Shown here: positions 1 to 8,514 of the stretch, one piece after another
Numbering within the stretch: the stretch's first letter is position 1
Layout of the letters: the number at the start of each line of letters is the position of its first letter
DNA from: Paractinoplanes lichenicola
Lineage (GTDB): Bacteria; Actinomycetota; Actinomycetes; Mycobacteriales; Micromonosporaceae
DNA: 64,000 bases
Direction of reading: 5' to 3'
NCBI RefSeq assembly: GCF_016785085.1
Contig: NZ_JAENHO010000003.1
Span: 248,001-312,000 of the forward strand
Made by a program: the position numbers and the translations under genes
The notes under the pieces: model-generated
What the model was told of the DNA's origin: nothing
The model's input: the letters and a program-made list of their open reading frames with translations, nothing else
The model's database searches: none

Positions 1-574
1 GCACCTTCGACCCGTCCGGCCGCTTGATCCAGTCCTGCTCGCGGCGCACCGGCAGCTGCCAGCAGACATCCGGCTTGTATTCCAGCGGGTGCTTGCCGTC
101 GCGCAGCGCCTGGGCGTGCAGCGCGCAGCCGCCACCCCCGGCGAAGTTCGCGTCGTTGAGGAACACGCACGGGCCGTCCTCGGACTGGATCGCCGTGCGC
201 CGGGCCGGCTTGGACCCGTCGATCGTGTCGACCTCGGTGTAGTTCTTGAACCCGCGGCGGTAGTGCTGCCAGTTCTCCGGGGTCAGCTTCTGGGCGGCGG
301 CCTTGACCCTGTTCTCGTCGTCGGCGTCGGTGAAGAACGCCCCGTGCGAACAGCAGCCGTCCTGCGCGCGCCCGGCCACGATGCCATGGCAGGCCGAGCC
401 GAACACACAGGTCCAGCGGGACAACAACCAGGTCAGGTCGGCCCGTACGAGGTGCTTCTCGTCATCGGGGTCGAGGAACTCGATCCACTCACGAGGGAAG
501 TCGAGGTCGACCTCGGCGGCGCGGTCAGCTGCCGCGGGGTCGAGGGTGATGCGGATCGGGGTACGGCGGCTCAC
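1..574 (-). CDS. Cysteine-rich conserved protein, C-terminus cut by window edge
   Basis: The minus-strand frame stays open from a GTG at 574 to the left edge, giving about 191 residues without a stop. The protein is rich in Cys and His: Cys pairs near residues 54 and 60, a GCCSH segment near 72, and further Cys residues in PCVFLND, GGCALH and DVCWQL. This suggests a metal or Fe-S binding protein of the DUF3109 kind. That family name is from memory and is tentative. A TACGCT hexamer at 582-587 lies 7 nt before the GTG, so the mRNA is probably leaderless. The gene is divergent from the TIM-barrel gene at 686. The plus-strand frame over the same bases is its shadow. Confidence 0.72.
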   Translation of the reverse strand, partial: MSRRTPIRITLDPAAADRAAEVDLDFPREWIEFLDPDDEKHLVRADLTWLLSRWTCVFGSACHGIVAGRAQDGCCSHGAFFTDADDENRVKAAAQKLTPENWQHYRRGFKNYTEVDTIDGSKPARRTAIQSEDGPCVFLNDANFAGGGGCALHAQALRDGKHPLEYKPDVCWQLPVRREQDWIKRPDGSKV

Positions 575-685
575 TCGCGACAGCGTACGCGCGCCGGTGA
601 CCAAAGCCGCGCTGACGCCCGGTATGAGCGCATATACCCGGTCGAGGAGGGGGCGCCCGCGACAATCGGGTCTACGCTTGACCCT

Positions 686-1507
686 GTGAGCTCCCGCGTC
701 CCCGTGCTTCTGTCCAGCTCGTCGGTCTTCCCCGAGCCGACTGCCGCCGCGTTCGAAATGGCGGCCACGGTCGGTTACGACGGCCTCGAAGTCATGGTGT
801 GGACCGACCGTGTCAGCCAGGATGCCGGTGCGCTGAAGGGTCTGTCCGACCATTACGACCTGCCGGTGCTCTCGGTGCACGCGCCCTGCCTGCTGGTCAC
901 CCAGCGGGTCTGGAGCCCCGACCCGTGGGAGCGGCTCAACCGGGCCGCCCAGCTCGCCGAGACGCTCGGCGCCCCCACGGTCGTGGTGCACCCGCCGTTC
1001 AGCTGGCAGCGTGACTACGCCAAGAATTTCGCCGCCGGGCTGGCCAAGGTGCAGGCGCGGCACCCCGACCTGTCTTTCGCGATCGAGAACATGTTCCCGG
1101 TCAAGATGGCGGGCCGCTGGTTCGTGCCCTACACCCCGGGCTGGGACCCGACCGAGACCGGCTTCGACGCGTACACGCTCGATCTGTCGCACTGTGCCGC
1201 GTCGCGGATCAACGCGCTCGGCATGGCCGACAAGATGGGCTCCGCCCTCAAGCACGTGCACCTGGGCGACGGCACCGGCGAGGGCCGCGACGAGCATCTG
1301 GTGCCGGGCCGGGGCAACCAGCCCTGCGCGGAGCTGCTGCGGTCGCTCTCGGCGCGCGGCTTCAAGGGCTCGGTGGCCTTGGAGGTCTCGACGCGCAAGG
1401 CGGCCAGCCGCGCGGTCCGCGAGGCCGACCTGCGCGAGTCCCTCGAATTTGCCCGCAAGCACCTGGCGCCGGCGGATTCGTCCACCCCGGCGATTACGCG
1501 GGCGTAA
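686..1507 (+). CDS. Sugar phosphate isomerase/endonuclease-like TIM-barrel protein
   Basis: 273-residue protein of the xylose isomerase-like / AP endonuclease 2 fold. Metal and substrate motifs typical of the family are visible: VSVHAP-type strand ends (LSVHAPC), VVHPPF, the metal-ligand Glu in [22 protein letters not shown] and the final ALEVS. The frame is open far upstream (to 89), but that part is antisense to the Cys-rich gene. The GTG at 686 is chosen because TACGCT at 673-678 lies 7 nt before it, a leaderless arrangement. The substrate cannot be told from sequence; the fold covers sugar isomerases, epimerases and DNA endonucleases. Confidence 0.85.
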   Translation: MSSRVPVLLSSSSVFPEPTAAAFEMAATVGYDGLEVMVWTDRVSQDAGALKGLSDHYDLPVLSVHAPCLLVTQRVWSPDPWERLNRAAQLAETLGAPTVVVHPPFSWQRDYAKNFAAGLAKVQARHPDLSFAIENMFPVKMAGRWFVPYTPGWDPTETGFDAYTLDLSHCAASRINALGMADKMGSALKHVHLGDGTGEGRDEHLVPGRGNQPCAELLRSLSARGFKGSVALEVSTRKAASRAVREADLRESLEFARKHLAPADSSTPAITRA

Positions 1508-1510
1508 GGC

Positions 1511-2071
1511 CTATAGAGCGACTGCCTCGCGGAGCGAAGCGGAGCCAGCAAGCTCAGCTCGCTTGCGGGCGCGGTGTGCGGCCACGTGGGAGCGGGTCGC
1601 GCAGCGTTCCGAGCAGAAGCGCCGGCAGTTGTTGGACGACGTGTCCAGATAGACGTTGCCGCAGCGCTCGTCGGCGCAGATGCCGAAGCGGGCGCTGCCG
1701 TATTCGCACAGCCACACCGACAGGCCCCAGACGGCGCCGGCCAGGTATTCCGCGCTCACCGACGAGCCGCGGCTGGTGACGTGCATGTGCCAGTCACCGG
1801 CGTCGTGGCCGGAGATGCGGGGCTGCACCGGGAAGATCTCGAGCAGCGAGTTGAGCTCCTTGACCGCGTCGGCGTCGCGGCCGGACGTCCCGTACTCGAA
1901 GACCTCACGCAGGCGGCGCTGGGCGCGGCGGAACATCGCCACGTCCTTCTCGACGACCTCGTCGCGCATCCAGGCCTGCTCGTCGGCGAACAGGGCCCGC
2001 AGCCCGGCGAGATCACCCAGCTCCGCGTTGACGAGGTCGACCGCGGTTCGCGCGTACGCATCGAAGTTCAC
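1511..2071 (-). CDS. CGNR zinc-finger transcriptional regulator
   Basis: 186 residues. The N-terminal two thirds is the helical ABATE-like stress-sensing domain of this family. The C-terminus (about 137-175) is a CGNR zinc finger: a first Cys pair in CADERCGNVY and a second in FCSERCATR, followed by a basic stretch HRARKRA suited to DNA contact. The GTG start at 2071 is preceded by TACCTT (2078-2083) with a 6-nt spacer, so it is probably leaderless. It is convergent with the TIM-barrel gene, with 3 nt between the stops, and divergent from proline dehydrogenase. Targets are unknown; control of the neighbouring proline gene is only a possibility. Confidence 0.85.
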   Translation of the reverse strand: MNFDAYARTAVDLVNAELGDLAGLRALFADEQAWMRDEVVEKDVAMFRRAQRRLREVFEYGTSGRDADAVKELNSLLEIFPVQPRISGHDAGDWHMHVTSRGSSVSAEYLAGAVWGLSVWLCEYGSARFGICADERCGNVYLDTSSNNCRRFCSERCATRSHVAAHRARKRAELAGSASLREAVAL

Positions 2072-2187
2072 CCGACAAAGGTAGCCGCCCCCGCGCCGCG
2101 CGAACATAAGCCGAACGCGTGCAGGCGGGGCAGCCACGCGAGTGGCACTCCCGCGATACCGGGTGTTCCGGACGATACGCTCGGGAC

Positions 2188-3105
2188 ATGCTCCGTTCCC
2201 TGCTTCTGGCCGCCGCCGGTTCGGATCGTCTCGGGCGCCTGGCCGGCTCCGCACCCCTCGGCCGGAACGCCGTCCGCAAGTTCGTCGCCGGCCGCGATGC
2301 CGACGAGGCGCTGCGCACCGGCCGCACACTGGCCGACGACGGCCTGGCGATCACCTTCGACCACCTGGCGGCCGAGACCCGCAGCGCGGAGCAGGCGGTC
2401 GCGGTCCGCGACGAATACCGGGCGCTGCTGGGCAAGCTCAAGGGGGCCGGTCTCGCCCCGGCCGCCGAGGTCAGCGTGAAGCTCTCCGCCCTCGGTCAGC
2501 GGCTCGACGAGAAGCTGGCCTACGAGCACGCTCAGGCCGTCTGTGCGGCCGCGGCCGAGGCCGGCACGACGGTGACGCTGGACGCGGAGGACCACACGCT
2601 CACCGACTCCACCCTCGAGATCCTGGCCGACCTGCGCAAGGACCACCCGGGCACGGGCGCGGTGCTGCAGGCCTATCTGCGGCGCACCGAGGGCGACTGC
2701 CGTGAGCTGGCCACCAGCGGCTCGCGGGTGCGGCTGTGCAAGGGGGCGTACGCGGAGCCCGAGTCGGTCGCGTTCCAGTCGCCGCTCGACATCGACAAGT
2801 CATACGTGCGCTGCCTCAACATCCTGATGTCGGGCGAGGGCTATCCGATGATCGCCACCCACGACCCCCGGCTGATCGCCATCGCCGAGGACAGGGCGCG
2901 CTGGTTCGACCGCACCGCCGACGAATACGAGTTCCAGCTGCTGTACGGCGTGCGCACCGAGGAGCAGGCCCGGCTGGCCGCCGGGGGCAATGTCGTGCGC
3001 GTCTACCTGCCGTACGGGGAGCAGTGGTACGGCTATCTGATGCGTCGGCTGGCCGAGCGCCCGCGCAACGCGGCAGTCCTCGGACGCGGTCTGGTCGGCC
3101 GATAG
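2188..3105 (+). CDS. Proline dehydrogenase (monofunctional, FAD-dependent)
   Basis: 305 residues, the size of single-function PutB/PRODH enzymes that oxidise proline to pyrroline-5-carboxylate at the membrane. Family motifs in order: VSVKLSALG, LDAEDHTLTD, the FAD/substrate strand RLCKGAYAE, MIATHDPRLI, FQLLYGVR and the C-terminal substrate helix YLMRRLAERP with the two Arg and the Glu. No pyrroline-5-carboxylate dehydrogenase lies alongside in this window. The ATG at 2188 is preceded by TACGCT (2176-2181) with a 6-nt spacer, so the transcript is probably leaderless. Confidence 0.95.
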   Translation: MLRSLLLAAAGSDRLGRLAGSAPLGRNAVRKFVAGRDADEALRTGRTLADDGLAITFDHLAAETRSAEQAVAVRDEYRALLGKLKGAGLAPAAEVSVKLSALGQRLDEKLAYEHAQAVCAAAAEAGTTVTLDAEDHTLTDSTLEILADLRKDHPGTGAVLQAYLRRTEGDCRELATSGSRVRLCKGAYAEPESVAFQSPLDIDKSYVRCLNILMSGEGYPMIATHDPRLIAIAEDRARWFDRTADEYEFQLLYGVRTEEQARLAAGGNVVRVYLPYGEQWYGYLMRRLAERPRNAAVLGRGLVGR

Positions 3106-3303
3106 TCGCCCCATTGGCAACAATTCGGGCTAAACACCACCAGATCCGGCGTGTCGGCCTTGACTTTTTCTGGCCTTTTTCACGGAACGTATCGCGTTGG
3201 TCACAGCCGTATCGATACCGTCCTTATGACACGCACGTTTGCCGCCGCGTCGCAAGACCTTCCCGGTCGCCGCGGCTGTGCTGCGAAAGGATCGGTGCGA
3301 CAC

Positions 3304-3516
3304 ATGACAGGTCCAGCCCAGACCGAGGAGAAGCTCTCGGAGGTGCGGTTCCTGACCGTGGCCGAGGTGGCCGCTCTGATGAGGGTCTCCAAGATGACGG
3401 TCTATCGGCTGGTGCACGGGGGTGACCTCACCGCCGTCCGGGTCGGGCGGTCGTTCCGCGTCCCCGAGCACGCCGTGCACGAATACCTCCGTGGCGCTTT
3501 CTCGCAGACCGCGTAG
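3304..3516 (+). CDS. Excisionase-type (MerR-like wHTH) DNA-binding protein, BdtA-like
   Basis: 70 residues from the ATG at 3304. The whole protein is an excisionase/MerR-type winged helix: [21 protein letters not shown] (helix-turn-helix), then the wing [18 protein letters not shown]. Its size, its sequence and the bS22, epimerase and acyltransferase genes after it match the Streptomyces BdtA locus (BldD target A, near SCO3328). That identification rests on remembered synteny. GAAAGGA lies 12 nt before the ATG. The leader 3106-3303 is AT-richer, with TACCGT at about 3219 as a possible -10. Confidence 0.82.
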   Translation: MTGPAQTEEKLSEVRFLTVAEVAALMRVSKMTVYRLVHGGDLTAVRVGRSFRVPEHAVHEYLRGAFSQTA

Positions 3517-3679
3517 GACGCTCGCCCGGGGTCGTTTTTGGCGGGTCCCCGGCGGGCCGGTACGCTGGTGCGGTTGGTTCCCCGTGGTCACGTGCTCCGG
3601 GGGCCGTCGAATCAGATCGGATTCGGGTGCCGCCCAGGGCGCGCCCGGCCGAGCCACCAGGTTTCGAGAGGCATTCCGT

Positions 3680-3781
3680 ATGGGCTCCGTGGTCAAGAAG
3701 CGCCGCAAGCGTATGGCGAAGAAGAAGCACCGCAAGCTGCTGCGCAAGACCCGCGTCCAGCGTCGTCGTCTGGGCAAGTGA
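3680..3781 (+). CDS. Small ribosomal subunit protein bS22 (AURKAIP1/COX24 family)
   Basis: 33-residue, extremely basic protein starting [19 protein letters not shown] and ending in RVQRRRLGK. This is the actinobacterial bS22 peptide that binds the 30S subunit near the decoding region. GAGAGG lies 8 nt upstream of the ATG. A longer open frame runs from 3422 but has no plausible start signal and is not conserved in character. The TACGCT at about 3562 may be the -10 of its own promoter. Confidence 0.9.
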   Translation: MGSVVKKRRKRMAKKKHRKLLRKTRVQRRRLGK

Positions 3782-3850
3782 TCCGAGGCCGGGCGTGATG
3801 CCCGGCCGGTCGGACACTTGCCGCACGCCGCATCGGAAGGTGCGCCTGTC

Positions 3851-4915
3851 GTGACCTCTCCGCCCAGCGTCGTCGTGGTCACCGGAGTCAGCCGTTATCT
3901 CGGCGCCCGCGTGGCCGCCCGTCTCGCAGCAGATTCCCGGGTCGACCGTGTCGTCGGCCTGGATCCGCACGAACCGCCCACGGCTCTGCGTGAGCTGCTG
4001 GCCGATGTCGAGCTGATCCGGGCCGACGCCCGCGCGGCGTCCGGCGCCATCGCCGACCTCGGTGCCGAGGCCGTCGTGCACCTCGCGGTGACCAGCGCGC
4101 CCGACGCCCAGCACGGCCGGGCCGCGATGAAAGAGCAGAACGTCATCGGCACGATGCAGCTGCTCGCCGCCGCGCAGGCTGCACCCCGGCTGCGCAAGCT
4201 CGTCGTGCGCTCGTCCACGGCCGCCTACGGCGCGTCGTTCCGCGACCCCGGCGTCTTCACCGAGGACACCGAGCCGCGGGCCGTGCCGCGCGGCTCGTTC
4301 GCGCGCGACATCCTCGACATCGAGGGTTACGTGCGCGGCTTCCGGCGGCGCCGGCCCGAGGTGGCGGCCACCGTGCTGCGCTTCGCGCCCTTCATCAGCT
4401 CGACGGCCGACACGACGCTGACGCGATACTTCGCTCAGCCGGTCGTGCCGACCGTGCTCGGCCGTGACGCGCGGCTCCAGTTCGTGCACGTCGACGACGC
4501 CCTCGAGATCCTGCACCGCTCGATCGTCGAGGAGCACTCCGGCACGTTCAACGTGGCCGGCGCCGGCATTCTGGCGCTCTCCCAGGCCATCCGCCGGGCC
4601 GGGCGCATCTCGGTGCCGCTGCCCGAGGGCACGCTCTCGACCCTGGCCGGGGTCGCCCGCAACGTGGGCATCGGCCAGATCGGCTTCGACCAGATCGACC
4701 TGTTCGTGCACGGCCGCGTGGTCGACACGACCAGCCTGGTCCGCGAGTTCGGGTTCACGCCGCGCACGACGGCCGAGGCCTTCGACGACTTCATCCGAGG
4801 CCACGCCAACGGCTCGTCTTTGACCGCCGACCGGGTCGCCGCGGCCGAGAAAGCGATCCTCGAGGGGATCCGCCGGGTGCGCTCCGGCGCGAACGCCGGG
4901 GGTGACCGGCGTTGA
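3851..4915 (+). CDS. NAD-dependent epimerase/dehydratase-like SDR protein
   Basis: 354-residue extended-SDR Rossmann protein. The N-terminal dinucleotide site is VVTGVSRYLGARVAARL (residues ~8-24). SSTAAYG corresponds to the catalytic Ser region. The usual YxxxK appears altered: the segment reads GSFARDILDIEGYV, without a clear Tyr-x-x-x-Lys, so activity may be lost or changed. The GTG at 3851 has GGAAGG 10 nt upstream; an upstream TTG (3818) is in frame but less likely. It overlaps the acyltransferase by TTGA, so the two are probably co-translated. Confidence 0.82.
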   Translation: MTSPPSVVVVTGVSRYLGARVAARLAADSRVDRVVGLDPHEPPTALRELLADVELIRADARAASGAIADLGAEAVVHLAVTSAPDAQHGRAAMKEQNVIGTMQLLAAAQAAPRLRKLVVRSSTAAYGASFRDPGVFTEDTEPRAVPRGSFARDILDIEGYVRGFRRRRPEVAATVLRFAPFISSTADTTLTRYFAQPVVPTVLGRDARLQFVHVDDALEILHRSIVEEHSGTFNVAGAGILALSQAIRRAGRISVPLPEGTLSTLAGVARNVGIGQIGFDQIDLFVHGRVVDTTSLVREFGFTPRTTAEAFDDFIRGHANGSSLTADRVAAAEKAILEGIRRVRSGANAGGDRR

Positions 4916-5919
4916 GTCAGGACGAGTTTCGCGGCATGCTTCCGGGGCAGGCCGACTTCACGCTGCCCCAGCCGGCCGAGCCGGTGCGGGTCAACGGCCG
5001 GCGCCCGATCCCGGAGGTGCCGTCGATGAACGGGAACGGTCACCACACCCCCGCGCCCGAGCCCGAGGCCGACGTCCTCGACGTCTGGGACCAGCGGGTG
5101 GCCCGCGGCCTGGCCTTCCTGCGGCGACGGCTCACCGGCGGTTACGAGGTCGACGAGTTCGGCTTCGACCGTGAGCTCAACGACGCCGTCTTCCAGCCCC
5201 TGCTGCGGGTGCTGCACCACGACTGGTTCCGCACCGAGGTCTTCGGCATCGAGAACGTGCCGGCCAAGGGCGGCGGCCTGGTCGTGGCCAATCACTCGGG
5301 CACGTTCGCGCTCGACGCGCTGATGCTGGGCGTGGCGATCCGCGACCAGCACCCCGAGGAGCGGCATCTGCGGCTGCTCGGCGCCGACCTGGTGTTCCGC
5401 ATGCCCGTAGTGAGCGAGCTGGCCCGCAAGTCGGGCGCCACCGTGGCCTGCAACCCCGACGCCGAGCGCCTGATGAGCACGGGCGAGCTGGTCGGCGTGT
5501 TCCCCGAGGGCTTCAAGGGCATCGGCAAGCGCTTCGCCGACCGTTACAAGCTGCAGCGGTTCGGGCGGGGCGGGTTCGTCTCGGCCGCGCTGCGCACCGG
5601 CACCCCGATCGTCCCGGTGGCGATCGTCGGCGCCGAGGAGATCTATCCGATCCTGGCCGACATCAAGCCGCTGGCCCGGCTGCTCGGCGTGCCCTATTTC
5701 CCGGTCACGCCGACGTTCCCGTGGCTCGGCCCGCTGGGCCTCGTGCCGCTGCCGAGCAAGTGGCTCATCCAGTTCTGCCCGCCGATCCCGACCGAGCACC
5801 TGACCGACCTGGCCGACGACCCGATGGTGGTCTACAACCTGGCCGACCAGGTGCGCGAGACGATCCAGGCCACGTTGCTGGAGTTGCTCGAGAAACGGCC
5901 GGACGCCTTCGGGTTGTGA
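4912..5919 (+). CDS. 1-acyl-glycerol-3-phosphate acyltransferase-like (PlsC family)
   Basis: 335 residues. After a disordered Pro-rich N-terminus (1-60) comes a PlsC domain: NHSGTFALDAL (residues ~125, an NHxxxxD variant), then VGVFPEGFKGIGK (the FPEG substrate motif) and TPIVPVAIVGAEE. It probably acylates lysophosphatidate or a related polar lipid. Start is TTG at 4912, inside the TTGA that also holds the stop of the preceding epimerase gene. Convergent with the anti-sigma gene; a hairpin at 5967-6002 separates them. Confidence 0.85.
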   Translation: MSQDEFRGMLPGQADFTLPQPAEPVRVNGRRPIPEVPSMNGNGHHTPAPEPEADVLDVWDQRVARGLAFLRRRLTGGYEVDEFGFDRELNDAVFQPLLRVLHHDWFRTEVFGIENVPAKGGGLVVANHSGTFALDALMLGVAIRDQHPEERHLRLLGADLVFRMPVVSELARKSGATVACNPDAERLMSTGELVGVFPEGFKGIGKRFADRYKLQRFGRGGFVSAALRTGTPIVPVAIVGAEEIYPILADIKPLARLLGVPYFPVTPTFPWLGPLGLVPLPSKWLIQFCPPIPTEHLTDLADDPMVVYNLADQVRETIQATLLELLEKRPDAFGL

Positions 5920-5966
5920 CCGATAGTCACTGGATCGTGACGACCTGTGCGCCTATAGTGACAAGT

Positions 5967-6002
5967 GAGGGGCGGAGCCGGTAACTCCCGGCAACGCCCC
6001 TC
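5967..6002. terminator. Hairpin between convergent genes
   Basis: GAGGGGCG (5967-5974) pairs perfectly with CGCCCCTC (5995-6002) around a 20-nt loop. It sits between the acyltransferase stop (5919) and the anti-sigma stop (6025), where a bidirectional terminator is expected. No long T-run follows, as is usual in high-GC actinomycetes. Confidence 0.6.
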
Positions 6003-6024
6003 GCCATGTCTGCTGCTTGTGCTG

Positions 6025-7221
6025 TCAGTTGCCCCCGAAGATGCCGTCGAGCAGCCCGCCCAGCGGGTCGTCCGGCGCGACATCCTGCTGCGGCAGGATC
6101 TCGTCGGGCGGCGAGGTCGACTGCATCGGCGTGCCACCGGGCGGCAGGGTCGGAGCGCTCGTCTGGGTGCGCTGCCCCTTGACCTTCGGGCTCGTCGTGG
6201 CGGTCGGCGCGACGGCCGGGTCGCTCTGCCGCGGTTCCGTCGTCGGGCCGGCCTTGCTGCTGCCGCCGGGACGGGTGGGGGTCTTGCCGCCGTGGCCGGA
6301 CGGCTTCGCCGTGGCCTGGTCGCTGTCGTCGGCGCCGGCCGCGCAGCCCTTCAGCTTGGGCCCGAGCCCGTCGGTGCCCGCCGCGGTGACGTTGTCACAG
6401 GCCAAGCCCGTACGCAGGGACTCCGCGCGATCGTTGACCGAGTCGAGCAGCGCGATCGACTTCAGCGCCCGCTCCTGGTTGGCCGACGAGAGCCGGGTCA
6501 GCGCGGGGCTCAGCGTCTGGCGCTGCTGGTCGGCGAACGAGTCGACGGTGGCCAGCGGCTTGATGTCCTTGCGGGCGACCGCCGACGTGGTCAGCAGCTT
6601 GACGCCCTTGCGGGTGTCGGCGTCCATGTCGTCGAGCACCCCGGGGAACTCGATGTCGTCGCCCTTCATCGCGACCGCCTCGGTGAGCCGGTTGCGGGCG
6701 AAGTCCAGCGACAGCTGGCCCCGCGTGACGTCCGAGCCGGCCATCGCCAGCTGGGCCCGTTCGGTCGAGCGCTTGACCCCGTACAGGGCGTCGCCCGGTG
6801 ACGCGTTCTCGCTGGCCGCGGAGATGCCGGAGACCGCTAGGGCGCCCGCGGCGACCCCGATGACGATCGCGCCGCGGGCCCGGATGCGGCCGCCGTGGCC
6901 GAGCAGTCCGTGCCCGAGCCGACCGGCGCGGGCCGTGGCGGGCTGGATGGCGGTAGCGGGCTCGTCGACGGCGGCGACGGCGGTGCGGCCGATGCCGTCC
7001 CGCTCGGCCGTGGCGACCAGCATCGCCCTCAGCCCGGTGCGGAACTCGGGATCGACCCGGGCGCCGGGCCGTGCCGTGGACAGGCTGTTGCCGATGGCCA
7101 CCAGCTCGGCGAGCTGCTCATCGGCCGCGCCCCGGCTGTGGTGCCGGGGGCCGCCGGTGGTCTCGTCGAGAAGCTCCGCGAAGCGCTCGGCGCTCCGCCG
7201 GTCCAGAAAGTCGAATCTCAC
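6025..7221 (-). CDS. RsbN-like membrane anti-sigma factor (DUF5667)
   Basis: About 398 residues. The N-terminal ~90 residues (RFDFLDRRSAERFAELLD onward) would bind the sigma factor. One membrane segment follows (GAIVIGVAAGALAVSG, ~115-135), then an extracytoplasmic DUF5667 region (SPGDALYGVKRSTERAQLAM onward) and a long Pro/Thr/Ser/Gly-rich tail. In Streptomyces RsbN is the BldN anti-sigma, and the pair is adjacent there too. The GTG at 7221 lies 8 nt after GGAGG; the GTG at 7224 is an alternative. A BldN-type promoter (7322-7350) lies upstream. Confidence 0.85.
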   Translation of the reverse strand: MRFDFLDRRSAERFAELLDETTGGPRHHSRGAADEQLAELVAIGNSLSTARPGARVDPEFRTGLRAMLVATAERDGIGRTAVAAVDEPATAIQPATARAGRLGHGLLGHGGRIRARGAIVIGVAAGALAVSGISAASENASPGDALYGVKRSTERAQLAMAGSDVTRGQLSLDFARNRLTEAVAMKGDDIEFPGVLDDMDADTRKGVKLLTTSAVARKDIKPLATVDSFADQQRQTLSPALTRLSSANQERALKSIALLDSVNDRAESLRTGLACDNVTAAGTDGLGPKLKGCAAGADDSDQATAKPSGHGGKTPTRPGGSSKAGPTTEPRQSDPAVAPTATTSPKVKGQRTQTSAPTLPPGGTPMQSTSPPDEILPQQDVAPDDPLGGLLDGIFGGN

Positions 7222-7321
7222 CACGGGCACCTCCCCTCGCTCGTGAATGTCTCGCCGGCAGCATCGCCGGCGGTCGCGACGATGCCGGGGGCCGACAGTG
7301 CCGCCCGGGGTCGCACTCGGA

Positions 7322-7350
7322 CAAACGCGCGACACGCGTCCCCGGTTACG
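7322..7350 (-). promoter_or_regulatory. Candidate BldN-dependent promoter for the anti-sigma gene
   Basis: On the minus strand CGTAAC (7345-7350) and CGTTTG (7322-7327) are 17 nt apart. The BldN consensus known from Streptomyces is CGTAAC, 16 nt, CGTTGA, so the -35 is exact and the -10 matches 4 of 6. It lies about 100 nt before the anti-sigma start. rsbN is BldN-dependent in Streptomyces, which fits. Confidence 0.6.
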
Positions 7351-7387
7351 GGGGACATCGGCCGGTATCGGGTATGGGAGGGCCGCG

Positions 7388-8299
7388 TCACGCTTGGAAT
7401 CCGTCGGGCAGGAGACGGGCCAGAGCGCGGACGGCTCGATACTGCAGCGCCTTGATCGCGCCCTCGTTCTTGCCCATCGTCTGCGCGGTCTCGGCCACCG
7501 AGAAGCCCTGCAGGAACCGCAGCACGATGCACTCCTGCTGCTCCGGGTTGAGCTGCTTGACCGCGGTGAGCAGGGCGACGTTGGTGATGTGGTCGACCAC
7601 CGACGACTCCGGGCTGCCCTCCGGCCCCCGCGCCTCGCGGTCGGCGTCGAGCACGTCGCCGGTCGTCACCTCGAGGCGGTACCGGCCCGACTTGAAGTGG
7701 TCGGCGACCAGGTTGCGGGCGATCGTGACCAGCCAGGCCCCGAGGTCGCGGCCCTGCCAGGTGAAGCTGCCGATCCGCTTGAGCGCGCGCAGGAAGGTGT
7801 CCGACGTCAGGTCCTCGGCGAGCTGGCGGTTGCCGACCCGGAAGTAGACGAAGCGGAACACCGTGTCGACGTACCGGTCGTAGATCAGCCCGAACGCCTC
7901 GGCCTCGCCGGCCTGGGCCCGTTCGACCAGCGCCCACACCTCGGCGGCGGCGTCACCCGGGTCGGGGCGGGCCGGATACTTCGGCGGCTCGGCGTCGCGC
8001 TGCGGCCCGGTCGTGCTCTGCGCGGGCACGACGACGGTCTGCTCGCCGGCCGGCGCCTCGGGCAGGTTGCTGCGCTGACCGGCGGTCGGCTGAGCGGGCA
8101 TCGGGGGACGTCCGGGCACGGCCACCCGGCCGCCCCCGGCCATCGGCTTGGCGTTGCCGGTCGGGGGCATCCGCTGACCCGGCGACTCGTTGACGTGCGG
8201 GCGGTTGCGGGTGCGCTTGGGACCGTCACCACGGATGGTGTTGACGACCATGTCGGCTAGAGAGGGGCGGTACGAATCCCCGGCGTAAACATGACTCAC
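7388..8299 (-). CDS. bldN: ECF sigma factor BldN (developmental sigma)
   Basis: 303 residues. Sigma region 2 runs from ~123 (WALVERAQAGEAEAFG) through DTVFRFVYFRVG, AEDLTSDTFLRAL and the -10 binding WQGRDLGAWLVTIARNLVADHFKS. Region 4 is NPEQQECIVLRFLQGFSVAETAQ to KNEGAIKALQYRAVRALARLL. These segments are nearly identical to remembered Streptomyces BldN. The ~120-residue Pro/Gly-rich N-terminal extension is longer than the ~86 residues of the S. coelicolor proprotein, where it is removed by proteolysis. The GTG start at 8299 overlaps the TGA of a short upstream frame. BldN drives aerial mycelium and sporulation genes. Confidence 0.93.
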   Translation of the reverse strand: MSHVYAGDSYRPSLADMVVNTIRGDGPKRTRNRPHVNESPGQRMPPTGNAKPMAGGGRVAVPGRPPMPAQPTAGQRSNLPEAPAGEQTVVVPAQSTTGPQRDAEPPKYPARPDPGDAAAEVWALVERAQAGEAEAFGLIYDRYVDTVFRFVYFRVGNRQLAEDLTSDTFLRALKRIGSFTWQGRDLGAWLVTIARNLVADHFKSGRYRLEVTTGDVLDADREARGPEGSPESSVVDHITNVALLTAVKQLNPEQQECIVLRFLQGFSVAETAQTMGKNEGAIKALQYRAVRALARLLPDGFQA

Positions 8300-8385
8300 T
8301 GCGCCTCCTCGACCCGGCGGCTCTGCTCCGGCTGCGTATCCGTCCCGCCAGACTGGGATTCGCAGGTTTTTCGTGCTTGCGGCAC
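8296..8385 (-). CDS. Short upstream frame overlapping bldN start (29 codons)
   Basis: GTG at 8385 is preceded by GAGGAGG with a 5-nt spacer, the best ribosome-binding site in this leader. The frame runs 29 codons (start MPQARKTCESQ, end RRVEEAQ) and stops at TGA inside the GTGA that starts bldN. The product is hydrophilic with no recognisable domain. The arrangement suggests that bldN translation is coupled to this leader peptide. bldN also has its own GAGGAGG 4 nt before its GTG, inside the end of this frame, so coupling may not be strict. Confidence 0.5.
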   Translation of the reverse strand: MPQARKTCESQSGGTDTQPEQSRRVEEAQ

Positions 8386-8514
8386 AGCGGCCTCCTCGGG
8401 ATGAGGGGTGACAACTCATAGCAAAACGGGTGAAGTGGCCCGCATTTCGGCAGACCAACCTCACCCATGGCTGTGGAGTCCGTTACTCAGACGCGAAGTA
8501 TCACGGACACCGAA

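Noticed and set aside
89..685. Long N-terminal extension of the TIM-barrel protein
   Set aside because: It is antisense to the Cys-rich minus-strand gene at the left edge, and the fold begins right after GTG 686, which has a leaderless promoter.
3422..3679. Upstream extension of the bS22 frame
   Set aside because: bS22 is normally 31-34 residues, and GAGAGG is well placed for ATG 3680; the extension overlaps the BdtA-like gene in another frame.
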